Positions 37,636 through 46,700 of a stretch of DNA of 64,000 bases are shown here, in pieces. Within the stretch, counting starts at the first letter, position 1; every line of letters starts with the position of its first letter. The notes beneath the pieces were generated by a model. The model did not search any database, was not told the DNA's origin, and saw only the letters and a program-made list of their open reading frames with translations. The stretch spans positions 91,041 through 155,040 of the forward strand of contig DELY01000044.1 in NCBI GenBank assembly GCA_002354655.1, written 5' to 3'. Source of the DNA: Pseudomonas sp. UBA2684 (GTDB taxonomy: Bacteria; Pseudomonadota; Gammaproteobacteria; Pseudomonadales; Pseudomonadaceae). The translations under genes were made by a program, and so were the position numbers.

Positions 37636-38007
37636 ATGCTTATCAAGGCTCTCAGAATCGGTCTCGGCCAGTTAATCGTGTTTCTCGACTTCATCAGCCG
37701 CCCGCGCAAACTGCAGCGCACGGCCGCCGCCCAAGCGAGCGTCGAGCAAGCCGCCGCAAGCCTGGCGCTGTATCAGTTCCACGCCTGTCCGTTCTGCGTG
37801 AAAACCCGCCGCACCCTGCACAAACTGAATGTGCCGGTCGCCCTGCGCGATGCCAAACACAACGCGCAGGACCGGCAAGCCCTGCTGGAACAAGGCGGCA
37901 AAATCCAAGTACCGTGCCTGCGCATCGAAGAAAACGGCCAGAGCACCTGGCTGTACGACTCCAAAGCCATCGGTGCCTACTTGAACCAGCGTTTCGCGGC
38001 GAATTAA
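37636..38007 (+). CDS. Glutaredoxin / GST-N-type thioredoxin-fold protein
   Basis: A 123-residue protein with an N-terminal helix (about residues 1-22) and a glutaredoxin fold. The redox motif is CPFC (51-54) in YQFHACPFCVKTRRTL; the cis-Pro loop reads IQVPCLRI, and the end DSKAIGAYLNQRF matches GST N-terminal domains. The hydrophobic N-terminus may attach it to the membrane. Likely glutathione-linked thiol exchange. Confidence 0.82.
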   Translation: MLIKALRIGLGQLIVFLDFISRPRKLQRTAAAQASVEQAAASLALYQFHACPFCVKTRRTLHKLNVPVALRDAKHNAQDRQALLEQGGKIQVPCLRIEENGQSTWLYDSKAIGAYLNQRFAAN

Positions 38008-38214
38008 TACCCGCAACAGAGTTGGTGCGCCCCCGCCCGCGCGCCCACCCCGTTATGTTTTTTGATCTACAGTGAAAGCCACTGGCCACCTTCCGGCCAC
38101 GCACTGTAGCAATCTAGCGATGCACCAATAGCCCGCCTGAGAAGCGCCCTGCGGCGCCGCTCATGGCAGCTGTGGGTCATGTGAGCGCAGTAATCCGATA
38201 ACGGGGAATGAACC

Positions 38215-39480
38215 GTGCGTAAGCCGATAGCCGTTGCGCTAAGCCTGGCGCTCCTGGGCGGTTGCGAGAGCCTGCCGGAAAAACAGCAGATTCTGGATAC
38301 GTCCGCCAACTTCCTGAACAAGACCAGCGCGATGATTGCGCAGCAAGCGCAAGCACTGAGCAACTGGGGCGCCAGCGAGAACAACCAGATATATGACCGC
38401 GAGATCGCCGCGCTCTTCGAGCAGCCGCGGATCGATCCGCTGAGTCACTACCTCGAACAGCACAATAACGACGAGAGCCGGGCGCGCCATTTGCGCCGAG
38501 TGCTCGAGGAACGCGAGCGCCGCTGCGAAAACATCGCCGGGGAATATGCCGCACAGGCGAAAACCGCAGCCAACCTGAGTCGCTTCAGCCGTGGTTATGA
38601 CTATTCCTGCCCGGCACAGGTGCAACGTTTTGCCGAACAGATCGAGCGACCCACGCCCAGCAGCGCGGCCGTACTGGTCAGCACCACGGCAACGCCCCAG
38701 CCACGCGCGCACCTCCCGGCGCCGACAGCCAGCCCGACAGCCAGCACGCAGCTCGAGCGCCAGCAGGTGAATAACTGTTACCTGCTGTTCACCATCAAGA
38801 ACTACCGCCAAGCCCAAGACGCCTGCCGCGCCCCCGCCGAAGCCGGCGACGCCAAGGCCCAGTACAAAATGGCGGTGATCGCCAACGCCCTCAAGCAATA
38901 CCCCGAAGCCCTGAAATGGGCTCGCCTGGCGGCGAAGAACACCGCCGAAGGCCGCTATCAGCTGGGCCTGTTGTACTACCGCGGACATGGCGTCGAGCAA
39001 AACCACGCCGAAGCGCTGAAGTGGTACGAGCAGGCTGCCACACAAGGCTTGGCCAGCGCGCAATACCAGAGCGGCAGAATGTATGCGCAAGGCCAGGGCA
39101 CCGCCGCCAATCCGCGCAAGGCCAGAAGCCGCTTGAGTCAGGCCGCCAACCAGGGCCATCGCGAAGCGCAGACCCGGCTCGGGCACATGTACCTGGCCGG
39201 CGACGGCGGCACAGCGGACGTTACCAGCGCCAGGCAATGGTTCCTCAAGGCCGCCCGGCAAGGCGCTGCCGAGGCGCAGTACCAGCTCGGCCAGATGTAT
39301 GCCCGCGGCCAAGGGGTGCCGCAGAACAATGCCGAAGCCTATGTCTGGCTGAGCCTGGCTGAGCAAAGTGGCGAAGCACAGGCCGCGCCATTGCTGGAAC
39401 GTTTGCGCCCCGAGATCGACGAGGCGCAAATCGCCCAAGCGCAGCAAAACGTGCGCAAAACCCTGGAAAGCCAACGCTAA
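38215..39480 (+). CDS. Sel1-repeat lipoprotein
   Basis: A 421-residue protein beginning at GTG 38215; GGGGA lies upstream and a nearby ATG is out of frame and hits a stop at once. A lipobox (LLGGC) makes it a lipoprotein. After a helical N-terminal half come about five Sel1-type TPR-like repeats (about 210-400), with unit cores such as AQYKMAVIANAL, GRYQLGLLYYRGHGV and AQYQLGQMYARGQGV. Sel1 proteins scaffold envelope complexes. It precedes the GGDEF-EAL gene by 67 bp on the same strand, so they may be linked. Confidence 0.85.
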   Translation: MRKPIAVALSLALLGGCESLPEKQQILDTSANFLNKTSAMIAQQAQALSNWGASENNQIYDREIAALFEQPRIDPLSHYLEQHNNDESRARHLRRVLEERERRCENIAGEYAAQAKTAANLSRFSRGYDYSCPAQVQRFAEQIERPTPSSAAVLVSTTATPQPRAHLPAPTASPTASTQLERQQVNNCYLLFTIKNYRQAQDACRAPAEAGDAKAQYKMAVIANALKQYPEALKWARLAAKNTAEGRYQLGLLYYRGHGVEQNHAEALKWYEQAATQGLASAQYQSGRMYAQGQGTAANPRKARSRLSQAANQGHREAQTRLGHMYLAGDGGTADVTSARQWFLKAARQGAAEAQYQLGQMYARGQGVPQNNAEAYVWLSLAEQSGEAQAAPLLERLRPEIDEAQIAQAQQNVRKTLESQR

Positions 39481-39547
39481 ACAGACGGATTCGCTCTACG
39501 CTGAATATATACCGACTCACCTCCTGCAACGGGCGCCCGGCAAGCCG

Positions 39548-41908
39548 ATGAAGTCGCTGAAAAAGTCGATCATGATTGTGCTCTTGCTGCTCGTGGCGCT
39601 GTTCATCAGCGGCATGTGGATCATGTCTTCTCTCAACCTCGGCTATTCGCAGCAGGCCATGTCGGCGTTGCGCAAGACGCAGATCGAAGAAACCTTCGGC
39701 GCCAACCTCGAACGCATCGACGCCCACCACCAACTGATGGAACAAAATACCGAGGACCTGGGCCGTCTCGGCGAGTTGTTCTACCGCCTGCAAAACGGCA
39801 TCGACACCGGCCATGAGCTGGAAAAAGCCTTGAGCACCCAGGTGCGCGATTTTCCCGAGGCATTCGGCGGCGGCATCTGGTTCGAGCCGCAGGTGTTCGG
39901 CGCATCCGGCATGGCCTACGGGCGCTACGCTTACTGGGGAGCGAACAACCGCATCGCGCTGATTCGCCACAACCAGAGCAAGGATTACAGCCAGCAAGAC
40001 TGGTACCGCAACGCACTGCCGCCGGACTGGAACCGCAACCAGACGCGGCCGCAGCAATACTACTGGACCGCCGCGTATTACAACCCGCTGTCGGAAGCCG
40101 CGGTGATCACCCTGGCCAGCCCGATGCACAGCGACAGCGGGCGGATTATCGGCTTGGCCACCACGGATTGGCGCACCGACGAAGTGATCAAACTGATCGG
40201 CCGGGTCAAGGTCACGCCCAACACCTTCGCCTTCCTGCTCGACAGCAATAACCGCAACCTCTCTAGCCTGAGCCAGCGCGACGACACCCTGGCGGCCCAG
40301 TCGATCATGGATGCGATTCTCGATTTGCAGTTGATGCAAAACCAGGCCATCGCCCCGAAAACCGCGCGCATGCTCGAACGGCCATTACGCTCGCCCATGC
40401 AGAGCCGCACGCTGGGTGTCGACGGGCTCGACTACGCGCTGTTCTATGCCAAGACCCAGGCCGGCATGCTGTTTGGCATTGGCGTGCCGCAGCATGAAAT
40501 CGACTCGGTGCTGGAACCCATGCGCCAGAGTAACTACCGAATCGTCGCCATCACCGGCGTGATCTTGCTCCTGCTCTCCGGGCTGATCCTCTATTTCGTC
40601 GCGGGGATCATGCGGCAGTTGGAAGCCTCCTACACCGACCCGCTGACCCAGCTGCCGAATCGGGTGAAGCTACTACAAGATCTGCAGCGGCGCCCGCGCA
40701 GCAGCCTGATATTGATCAATATCGACTCATTCAAAGAAATTAACGGCTTCTTTGGCCATGACTGTGGCGACTACGTGCTCATCACCCTGGCCCAGCAACT
40801 GGCCCACTTGCTCGACAGCGAACCCAGCAACGAAAAAACCCAGCTGTACAAGATGACCGCCGACGAATTCGCCGTGCGGATCGACGCCCGTCTCGACGCC
40901 AGGCAACTGGAGATCCGCCTGCAAGCCATCTCGGCGTTTATCCAGGCGCGGCTATTGCTCTGGCATGAGCAGGAAATCAACCTCAACGCGACCCTCGGCG
41001 CCGCCGCGGCCTCAGGCAGTCATCACCCGCACCAGCATGACGCTGTGCTTTCATCCGCCAGCATCGCCCTGAAACTGGCGCGATTGCAGCAGAAAAACCA
41101 TCTGGTCTACGACCCGGCGCTCAAAGTCCGCGAGGCTTACGAGCACAACCTGCTGTGGGCCAATCGACTCAAGCAGGCGTTGCAGGATGACCGCATCATT
41201 CCCTACTTCCAGCCGATCATGGACAACCGCAGCGGGAAGATCGGCAAATACGAATGCCTGGTGCGCATGCTCGACGAGGATGGTCAGGCGGTAAATCCGG
41301 GGCTGTTTCTCGGGGTGGCGAAGAAAATCCGCCTGCACCGACAGATCACTCGGATCATGGTCGACAAATGCTGCCGGGTGTTTCACGACCAGCCTTATGA
41401 GTTCTCCATCAATCTATCCTATGAAGACCTGATCGACCCGGAACTGACCCAGTTCATCAAGCTCAAGCTGCTGCAAAGCGGTATCGGCAAACGCCTGATT
41501 TTTGAGATTCTCGAATCCGAAGGCATCGAAAACTACCGCGAGGTGCGCCGCTTTATCGATGAGGTCAAAGCCCTGGGTTGCCGCTTTGCCATCGACGATT
41601 TCGGCACCGGCTACTCGAATTTCGAACACCTGCTGCGCCTGAACATCGACCTGATCAAGATCGACGGCAGCCTGATCAAACAGCTCGATAACGACCCGAA
41701 CGCCTACAGCGTGACCCTGGGCATTGTGCAGTTCGCCCGCAGCTTGCAGATGCACACCGTCGCCGAGTTCGTGCACAGCGCCACGGTGCAGGAGAAAGTC
41801 CTGGCGCTGGGCATCGACTATTCGCAGGGCGCGCATATCAGCATGCCGCAACCGCACTTGGTCTCCACCCCCGCCTTTCAGCCTTGCGACAGCGAGACCT
41901 TGCGCTGA
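39548..41908 (+). CDS. Cache-like sensor with GGDEF and EAL domains, altered signature motifs
   Basis: A 786-residue inner-membrane protein: span at about 8-28, a periplasmic sensor of the Cache type (about 30-330), span at about 333-353, then GGDEF and EAL domains. The cyclase signature reads TADEF (437-441), so it has lost both glycines. The phosphodiesterase signature reads ECL (569-571), but other metal ligands look intact: the Asn in INLSYEDL, Glu in EILESE, DDFGTGYSN, the Lys in LIKID, and the Gln in SQGAHI. Cyclase activity is unlikely; c-di-GMP hydrolysis is possible. ATG 39548 has only a weak binding site. Confidence 0.88.
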   Translation: MKSLKKSIMIVLLLLVALFISGMWIMSSLNLGYSQQAMSALRKTQIEETFGANLERIDAHHQLMEQNTEDLGRLGELFYRLQNGIDTGHELEKALSTQVRDFPEAFGGGIWFEPQVFGASGMAYGRYAYWGANNRIALIRHNQSKDYSQQDWYRNALPPDWNRNQTRPQQYYWTAAYYNPLSEAAVITLASPMHSDSGRIIGLATTDWRTDEVIKLIGRVKVTPNTFAFLLDSNNRNLSSLSQRDDTLAAQSIMDAILDLQLMQNQAIAPKTARMLERPLRSPMQSRTLGVDGLDYALFYAKTQAGMLFGIGVPQHEIDSVLEPMRQSNYRIVAITGVILLLLSGLILYFVAGIMRQLEASYTDPLTQLPNRVKLLQDLQRRPRSSLILINIDSFKEINGFFGHDCGDYVLITLAQQLAHLLDSEPSNEKTQLYKMTADEFAVRIDARLDARQLEIRLQAISAFIQARLLLWHEQEINLNATLGAAAASGSHHPHQHDAVLSSASIALKLARLQQKNHLVYDPALKVREAYEHNLLWANRLKQALQDDRIIPYFQPIMDNRSGKIGKYECLVRMLDEDGQAVNPGLFLGVAKKIRLHRQITRIMVDKCCRVFHDQPYEFSINLSYEDLIDPELTQFIKLKLLQSGIGKRLIFEILESEGIENYREVRRFIDEVKALGCRFAIDDFGTGYSNFEHLLRLNIDLIKIDGSLIKQLDNDPNAYSVTLGIVQFARSLQMHTVAEFVHSATVQEKVLALGIDYSQGAHISMPQPHLVSTPAFQPCDSETLR

Positions 41909-41941
41909 AGCCAGGGCTGCCGGCAGCCCTGGCGTAACCCC

Positions 41942-42265
41942 TTACGGCGCGGCTTGCAGCTCGGTCACCACAAACTGGCTGCCTTGCTTTGCCGCCTGAA
42001 AGCGCACCTTGTCGCCGACCTTCAGCCCTTCCAGCAGCGCGGCGTCGCGCACGGTGAAGACCATGCTCATCGGCGGCATGCCGATGCTCTGGATCGGCCC
42101 GTGGCGCAGGGTGATCTTTTGCGTGGCCAGGTCGATCTTGCGCACTTCGCCCTGACTCAGCGCGGCGCTGACCTCAGTGCCGCTCGCCGGCGCGTCGTGC
42201 TGGGTGGCGAATGCCGGAAAAGCCAGGGTGCTGCCCAGGAGGGCGGTAATCAGTAGTTTTTTCAT
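41942..42265 (-). CDS. CusF-like periplasmic copper-binding protein
   Basis: A 107-residue protein with a signal peptide (about 1-20, ending AFA) and a CusF-type OB-fold domain. The copper site aligns at exact spacing with E. coli CusF: His55, Met66 and Met68 match His36, Met47 and Met49, and Met63 stands in place of Trp44. Last gene of the leftward copper operon. It probably carries Cu(I) to the efflux or oxidase components. Confidence 0.86.
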   Translation of the reverse strand: MKKLLITALLGSTLAFPAFATQHDAPASGTEVSAALSQGEVRKIDLATQKITLRHGPIQSIGMPPMSMVFTVRDAALLEGLKVGDKVRFQAAKQGSQFVVTELQAAP

Positions 42266-42351
42266 GCTGTCTATCCTCGGTGTCATGGCACCGCGCGCGG
42301 CGCGGTTTCGGTAATGCTGGCGGGCCTCTGGGCCCGCGCTAGCAACAGGCG

Positions 42352-42855
42352 TTACTCGGCCACCACGCTGATCTGGCCGAGCATGCCGGCCTGGTAATGG
42401 CCGGCGATCAAACAGGCGAATTCGAATTCGCCCACACGGTTGAAGGTCCAGATGATTTCCCCGCGCTGACCCGGAGCAACATGCGCCATATACGGCTCGT
42501 CATGCTCCATGCCGGGGAACTTGGCCATCAGCTCGGCATGCTTATCCAGCTCGGGTTTGCTCCCGAGCACGAACTCATGAAGGATCTGGCCATCGTTGCG
42601 GTGAACGAAGCGGATGGTTTCGCCGAGCGTCACCTGCAAACGATCGGGACTGAAACGCATGGCGTCGCTCATGCTGATCTCGATGGTACGACTGACCTGC
42701 TCACGGTCACCGGCGATGCCCCAGGGCTTCTGCTCCTTGATCACCGCCGCGCTGTGGGGCGCGCTAGGTTGCTCGCCATGGGCCAGCACCGGGCTGGCGG
42801 CAAAGGCGCTGAAAATGCCTAGAATCAGGACGCTAAGGTTTGACGGTAGCTTCAT
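42352..42855 (-). CDS. Periplasmic cupredoxin
   Basis: A 167-residue protein with a signal peptide (about 1-25, ending VLA, then HGEQP). The type-1 copper ligands are visible as His93 (ILHEFVLG), Cys148, His153 and Met158 (CLIAGHYQAGM). GAGGAA precedes ATG 42855. It lies between the multicopper oxidase and the CusF-like gene, and should handle copper or electrons for the oxidase; a CopI-like role in copper tolerance is likely. Confidence 0.88.
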   Translation of the reverse strand: MKLPSNLSVLILGIFSAFAASPVLAHGEQPSAPHSAAVIKEQKPWGIAGDREQVSRTIEISMSDAMRFSPDRLQVTLGETIRFVHRNDGQILHEFVLGSKPELDKHAELMAKFPGMEHDEPYMAHVAPGQRGEIIWTFNRVGEFEFACLIAGHYQAGMLGQISVVAE

Positions 42856-42920
42856 GGGTAATTCCTCGAATTGAATAGACGTTGCACAGGGCTTGCCCGC
42901 GATGCTTTAAAACTGCAGCC

Positions 42921-42943
42921 ATCGCGGCCAAGGCCGCTCCTAC
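42921..42943. repeat. REP-type sequence
   Basis: ATCGCGGCCAAGGCCGCTCC and the following TAC match the common Pseudomonas REP wording and contain a GCGGCC-AA-GGCCGC hairpin. It lies between the oxidase and cupredoxin genes, so it may stabilise the upstream part of the operon mRNA. Confidence 0.65.
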
Positions 42944-42948
42944 TTGAA

Positions 42949-44361
42949 TCAATGGCCGGCATGGCCGCTGGGTTTACGCACCTGCACTTCAACCGCCTCG
43001 CTGTTCGGCTGTTTAAGCGGCATCGACTGCCCGCCGGCCTCGCTGGAGCGTGCCGGTTTGGCCATCTCCCCTGCCCACTCGTACGCCACCGTGCCCGCCG
43101 GATGCTTGAACCAGCCGGGGTCGCGGTAATCGCCTGCGGGCTGATCCTTACGGACCTTGAGCACGGTGAACATGCCGCCCATTTCCACGGAGCCGAACGG
43201 GCCGTCGCCGCTCATCATCGGCGCGGTGTTGTCTGGCAACGGCATCTGCATTTCCGCCATATCGGCCATGCCGCGCTCGCCCATCACCATGTAGTCGGGA
43301 ATCAACTTGGCGATCTTGCGGGTCATGTCGCTGTGATCGACGCCGACCAGGGTCGGCACGTCATGGCCCATGGCGTTCATGGTGTGGTGGCTCTTGTGGC
43401 AGTGGAAGGCCCAGTCGCCCTCCTCGTCGGCGAGAAATTCGACCTGACGCATCTGTCCGACCGCCACGTCGGTGGTCACTTCCGGCCAGCGCGCGGCCAA
43501 AGGCCACGGCCCGCCATCGCTGCCGGTCACCTCGAATTCGTGGCCGTGCAGGTGGATCGGGTGATTGGTCATGGTCAGGTTGCCAACGCGAATCCGCACG
43601 CGGTCGTCCTTGCGCACCACCAGCGGGTCGATACCAGGGAAAATGCGGCTGTTGAAGGTCCACAGGTTGAAATCGAGCATGGTCATGATCTTCGGCGTGG
43701 CGGCGCCCGGCTCGATGTCGTAGGCGTTGAGGAGAAAACAGAAGTCGCGGTCCACCTCGCTGATCAACGGGTGATGCGCCTTCGGGTGGGTCACCCAAAA
43801 ACCCATCATGCCCATGGCCATCTGCACCATTTCGTCGGCATGCGGGTGGTACATGAAGGTGCCAGGACGGCGCGCGACGAATTCGTAGACGAAGGTCTTG
43901 CCCACCGGAATCGCCGGCTGGGTCAGGCCCGCTACGCCGTCCATGCCGTTGGGCAGGCGCTGACCGTGCCAGTGGATGCTGGTGTGTTCGGGCAGTTTGT
44001 TGGTGACGAAGATGCGCACCCGGTCGCCTTCCACCACCTCGATGGTCGGCCCCGGCGACTGGCCGTTGTAGCCCCACAGGTGAGCCTTGTAGCCCGGCGC
44101 CAATTCGCGCACCACCGGCTCGGCAATCAGGTGGAACTCCTTGACGCCGGCGTTCATGCGCCACGGCAAGGTCCAGCCGTTCAATGTCACCACCGGGTTG
44201 TAGGGCCGGCCATTTTGCGGCTGCAACGGCGGCATGGTGTCGGCCTTGGTCTGGATAACCGCTTCCGGCAAACCGGCAAGCGAAACCCGGCTGACCGCCG
44301 TGGTGGCGACCGCAGCGGTAATCGCGCTGGCGCCGAGAAAGAAATCACGTCGAGAAACCAT
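42949..44361 (-). CDS. Tat-exported multicopper oxidase
   Basis: A 470-residue oxidase. The N-terminus has a twin-arginine signal (SRRDFFLGAS), so it is exported folded. Copper-site motifs are in order: HWHGQ, HPHAD, HLHGHEF and HCHKSHHTMNAMGH. A Met-rich stretch (MADMAEMQMPLP and nearby MMSGDGPFGSVEMGGM) and a His-containing SGHAGH tail fit copper handling. I start at ATG 44361, with AAGGA upstream; the longer open frame overlaps the TolC-type gene. It likely oxidises Cu(I) in the periplasm. Confidence 0.93.
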   Translation of the reverse strand: MVSRRDFFLGASAITAAVATTAVSRVSLAGLPEAVIQTKADTMPPLQPQNGRPYNPVVTLNGWTLPWRMNAGVKEFHLIAEPVVRELAPGYKAHLWGYNGQSPGPTIEVVEGDRVRIFVTNKLPEHTSIHWHGQRLPNGMDGVAGLTQPAIPVGKTFVYEFVARRPGTFMYHPHADEMVQMAMGMMGFWVTHPKAHHPLISEVDRDFCFLLNAYDIEPGAATPKIMTMLDFNLWTFNSRIFPGIDPLVVRKDDRVRIRVGNLTMTNHPIHLHGHEFEVTGSDGGPWPLAARWPEVTTDVAVGQMRQVEFLADEEGDWAFHCHKSHHTMNAMGHDVPTLVGVDHSDMTRKIAKLIPDYMVMGERGMADMAEMQMPLPDNTAPMMSGDGPFGSVEMGGMFTVLKVRKDQPAGDYRDPGWFKHPAGTVAYEWAGEMAKPARSSEAGGQSMPLKQPNSEAVEVQVRKPSGHAGH

Positions 44362-44377
44362 ATTCGTTATTCCTTGA

Positions 44378-45784
44378 TCAGTGCCCAGCAGGGGCTTCGG
44401 CAACTGCGCCTGCGGCAGTGCTAGCAGAGAGGTTCGGCGTGCCCAGCATCGCCATGTCCAGATCGGCGTGGGCCAGCCAGAAATCGCGTTGCGCTTGCAG
44501 GTAGCCATCCACCGCGAGGATTTGCCGACGAGCATCGGCCAGCAATTCGAAGGTGCTGATAAACATGCCGTTGTAGCGCAGGAGATTTTCTTCGGCGATG
44601 CGTTGGCGCAGCGGCAGCACTTCGTCGCGGTATTGGCGGGCAAGGTCATGCGCCGACTGGTAGCCCAGGTAGGCTTCGCGCACTTGCGAGCGAGCATTGA
44701 TCGCCGTCTCGGCGGCCCGGTTGAGCATCTGTCGGTACATCGCCTCGGCCTTCGCCACCTTGGCGCCACTCCAATCGAACAGCGGCAACTCGACGCTGAC
44801 CTCGTAACCGCGCTGGGTTGGTTCCTCGTTAGAGCGATTGTTCACCACGCCCAGCTCCAGCACGTTGATCAAGCGCGTGCTCTTGCTCAGCCCCAGGTTG
44901 CTCGCCAATCGCTCGGCATCCAGGCGCATGGCCTGGATATCCAGGCGCTGACGCATGGCCAAGCGTTCGACGTCCGGCAACGGTTCGGCGCGCGCCGGCA
45001 GCTCCGGCAGACGCTCGGGCAGGCGAAAGTCGATCTGTTCGCCCCACAGGCCCAGCAAGCGGGTCAATTGCTCGCGGCTTTGCACCCGCGCTTGTTCGGC
45101 GCGAATCAGATTGAGGCTGGCGTCGGCATAGAAGCTCTGTTCTTGGGCCTGTTGCAGCGTGCTGTAGTTGCCCACCGCCGCCAGACGCCGCGCCAGCTCG
45201 GCGCCGGTTTGCGCCGCCGCCATCACCTGCTGCATGAAGCCCAGACGCTCCTGCGCCGCCACCGCGTGGTAGTAAGCCTTACGGGTTTGCGTGGCCAACT
45301 CGAAGACCGCCAGGCTGGTTTGCCGCTGCACCTGCTCGAAACGCTTGGCCTCCATGCCGGAGGTCATCGGCATGGCGATCAGCCGCGCCAGGTTGACGTG
45401 CAAACCGCGCTCGTATTCCACCTCGCTGCCTTTTTCCAGGCGCCCGAACGAGAAACCGGGGTTGGCAATCCGCCCAGCCTGAACGCGCTCGGCCTCGGTG
45501 ATCCCCAACTGGTCGAAGGCCGCTTGCAGCCCTGGGTTATTGAGCAAGGCGATCTGCACCGCGTCATCTACCGACAGGGCTTGCGCCAACAGCGCATTCA
45601 CCTGTTCGGCAATCAGGGCGCGGTCATCCTCGGTTTTGGCCCAGGTCAGTTGTTTGTCCAATTGCTGTTCGGCGCTTTGTTCGACCACCGCAAAGCCGCC
45701 ATCCGGGGTAAAGCTGGCGCAACCCGCCAGTACCAATAGTCCGCCGAGCAGACAGGCATGACGGACATGCTTGAGCATTCTCAT
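44378..45784 (-). CDS. TolC-family outer-membrane lipoprotein of the copper operon
   Basis: A 468-residue outer-membrane-factor protein with lipobox LVLAGC. Two helical repeats typical of TolC channels are visible, such as the GLQAAFDQLGITEAERVQAGRI segment. GGAGG precedes ATG 45784. It lies 16 bp upstream of the oxidase, although no RND or ABC pump gene is adjacent, so its inner-membrane partner must be elsewhere or it serves the oxidase directly. Confidence 0.88.
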   Translation of the reverse strand: MRMLKHVRHACLLGGLLVLAGCASFTPDGGFAVVEQSAEQQLDKQLTWAKTEDDRALIAEQVNALLAQALSVDDAVQIALLNNPGLQAAFDQLGITEAERVQAGRIANPGFSFGRLEKGSEVEYERGLHVNLARLIAMPMTSGMEAKRFEQVQRQTSLAVFELATQTRKAYYHAVAAQERLGFMQQVMAAAQTGAELARRLAAVGNYSTLQQAQEQSFYADASLNLIRAEQARVQSREQLTRLLGLWGEQIDFRLPERLPELPARAEPLPDVERLAMRQRLDIQAMRLDAERLASNLGLSKSTRLINVLELGVVNNRSNEEPTQRGYEVSVELPLFDWSGAKVAKAEAMYRQMLNRAAETAINARSQVREAYLGYQSAHDLARQYRDEVLPLRQRIAEENLLRYNGMFISTFELLADARRQILAVDGYLQAQRDFWLAHADLDMAMLGTPNLSASTAAGAVAEAPAGH

Positions 45785-45793
45785 CGCGCCTCC

Positions 45794-46105
45794 TTAGCGG
45801 CCATGGCCGGCATGTGGGTTGACGGCTGGCGCACGTTCGGCCGCCGGGCTGTCGTCAGTCAGAGGCTCCTGCGCATAGGTTTGCCAGCCACCGATGCGCC
45901 CCACCCGATCATTGGCTTCACGCCAACTTTGTACCGGCTCGGCGTTGAAACCTCGGTAATCGTCTAGCGGGGATTGATAGACCAGAGCCGCTGTCGCAGC
46001 CTCGGCATCCAGCGGATCGGGCTGCTGCGCCCAGGCGCCGATAGGCAGCGCCAACAAGATCAGACAGCCAAGGGCCTGCCGACCTGAAAACAGGAAACGA
46101 ATCAT
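45794..46105 (-). CDS. Small exported protein of the copper operon
   Basis: A 103-residue protein with a signal peptide (about 1-27, ending GAWAQ) and a polar mature part with a SPLDDYRGF segment and a HAGHGR C-terminus. It starts nine bases before the TolC-type gene and is surely co-transcribed. The terminal His pair could bind metal, but I know no family function. Confidence 0.75.
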   Translation of the reverse strand: MIRFLFSGRQALGCLILLALPIGAWAQQPDPLDAEAATAALVYQSPLDDYRGFNAEPVQSWREANDRVGRIGGWQTYAQEPLTDDSPAAERAPAVNPHAGHGR

Positions 46106-46262
46106 GAAGTGCTCTCGCGTTAAGCGGGCACGCCGGCATCAGGCAGGCGAACGCCGCAGATAAGCTGAAGGCGCCGCTCAGCCGTGGCTGTAGGCGCGCG
46201 TTGGCTTAAACGAGAAGCGAGCGTGGGGGACGTTCGGGGGTGTCGGCGATAAAACCAACGAA

Positions 46263-46598
46263 TTAATCGAGGCGCGCCAGAGACGGCTCGCCTGCTTGCA
46301 GCGGGGAATTGCTGATAACCACGGAACTCAGCGCCACCGCACCGACGCAAAAGGCGCAGAGGCTACAAAGGCTGTTGTCGACCTGCTGAACAGTATCGCT
46401 GGTTTGCCCGGAGGCAGCGGCATGGTGGGCCATGGACATGGCTCCGGGATGGTGCGCGCGGACCTGTGAGCTATCGAGGCTAACCGCACCACTCCGATAC
46501 GCCACATCGCACAACTGCATGGCAATCGCCGCCATGCTCTGTGCCGGAAGGGCGAGCATCAGCATCCAGATCAAGGCGATGCGTAGCGGTTTGGTCAT
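46263..46598 (-). CDS. DUF2946-like exported protein with His/Met/Cys-rich segment
   Basis: A 111-residue protein with an N-terminal hydrophobic signal or anchor (about 6-25) and a central HHPGAMSMAHH stretch, then CSLCAFC and a second hydrophobic segment. Such proteins are common near copper genes in Pseudomonas. I start at ATG 46598; the longer frame adds nine residues. It is first in the leftward copper run but separated from the next gene by 157 bp, so it may have its own promoter. Confidence 0.72.
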   Translation of the reverse strand: MTKPLRIALIWMLMLALPAQSMAAIAMQLCDVAYRSGAVSLDSSQVRAHHPGAMSMAHHAAASGQTSDTVQQVDNSLCSLCAFCVGAVALSSVVISNSPLQAGEPSLARLD

Positions 46599-46700
46599 GG
46601 TCGTTCTATCGAACAAGCAGGTCATGTGACGGTGGACGGATTATGCGGCAATTTATCCGCTTGTCCATCACTCCCCCGCTTCCAGCGATTGCGCCCTCGC

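Noticed and set aside
38008-38214. Intergenic gap before the Sel1 gene, checked for an RNA gene
   Set aside because: Only short GC hairpins without a T run; nothing that supports a specific RNA.
42871-44424. 517-codon plus-strand frame
   Set aside because: Antisense to the multicopper oxidase; His-rich only because of the reversed codons.
44381-45739. 452-codon plus-strand frame
   Set aside because: Antisense to the TolC-type channel gene, no family features.
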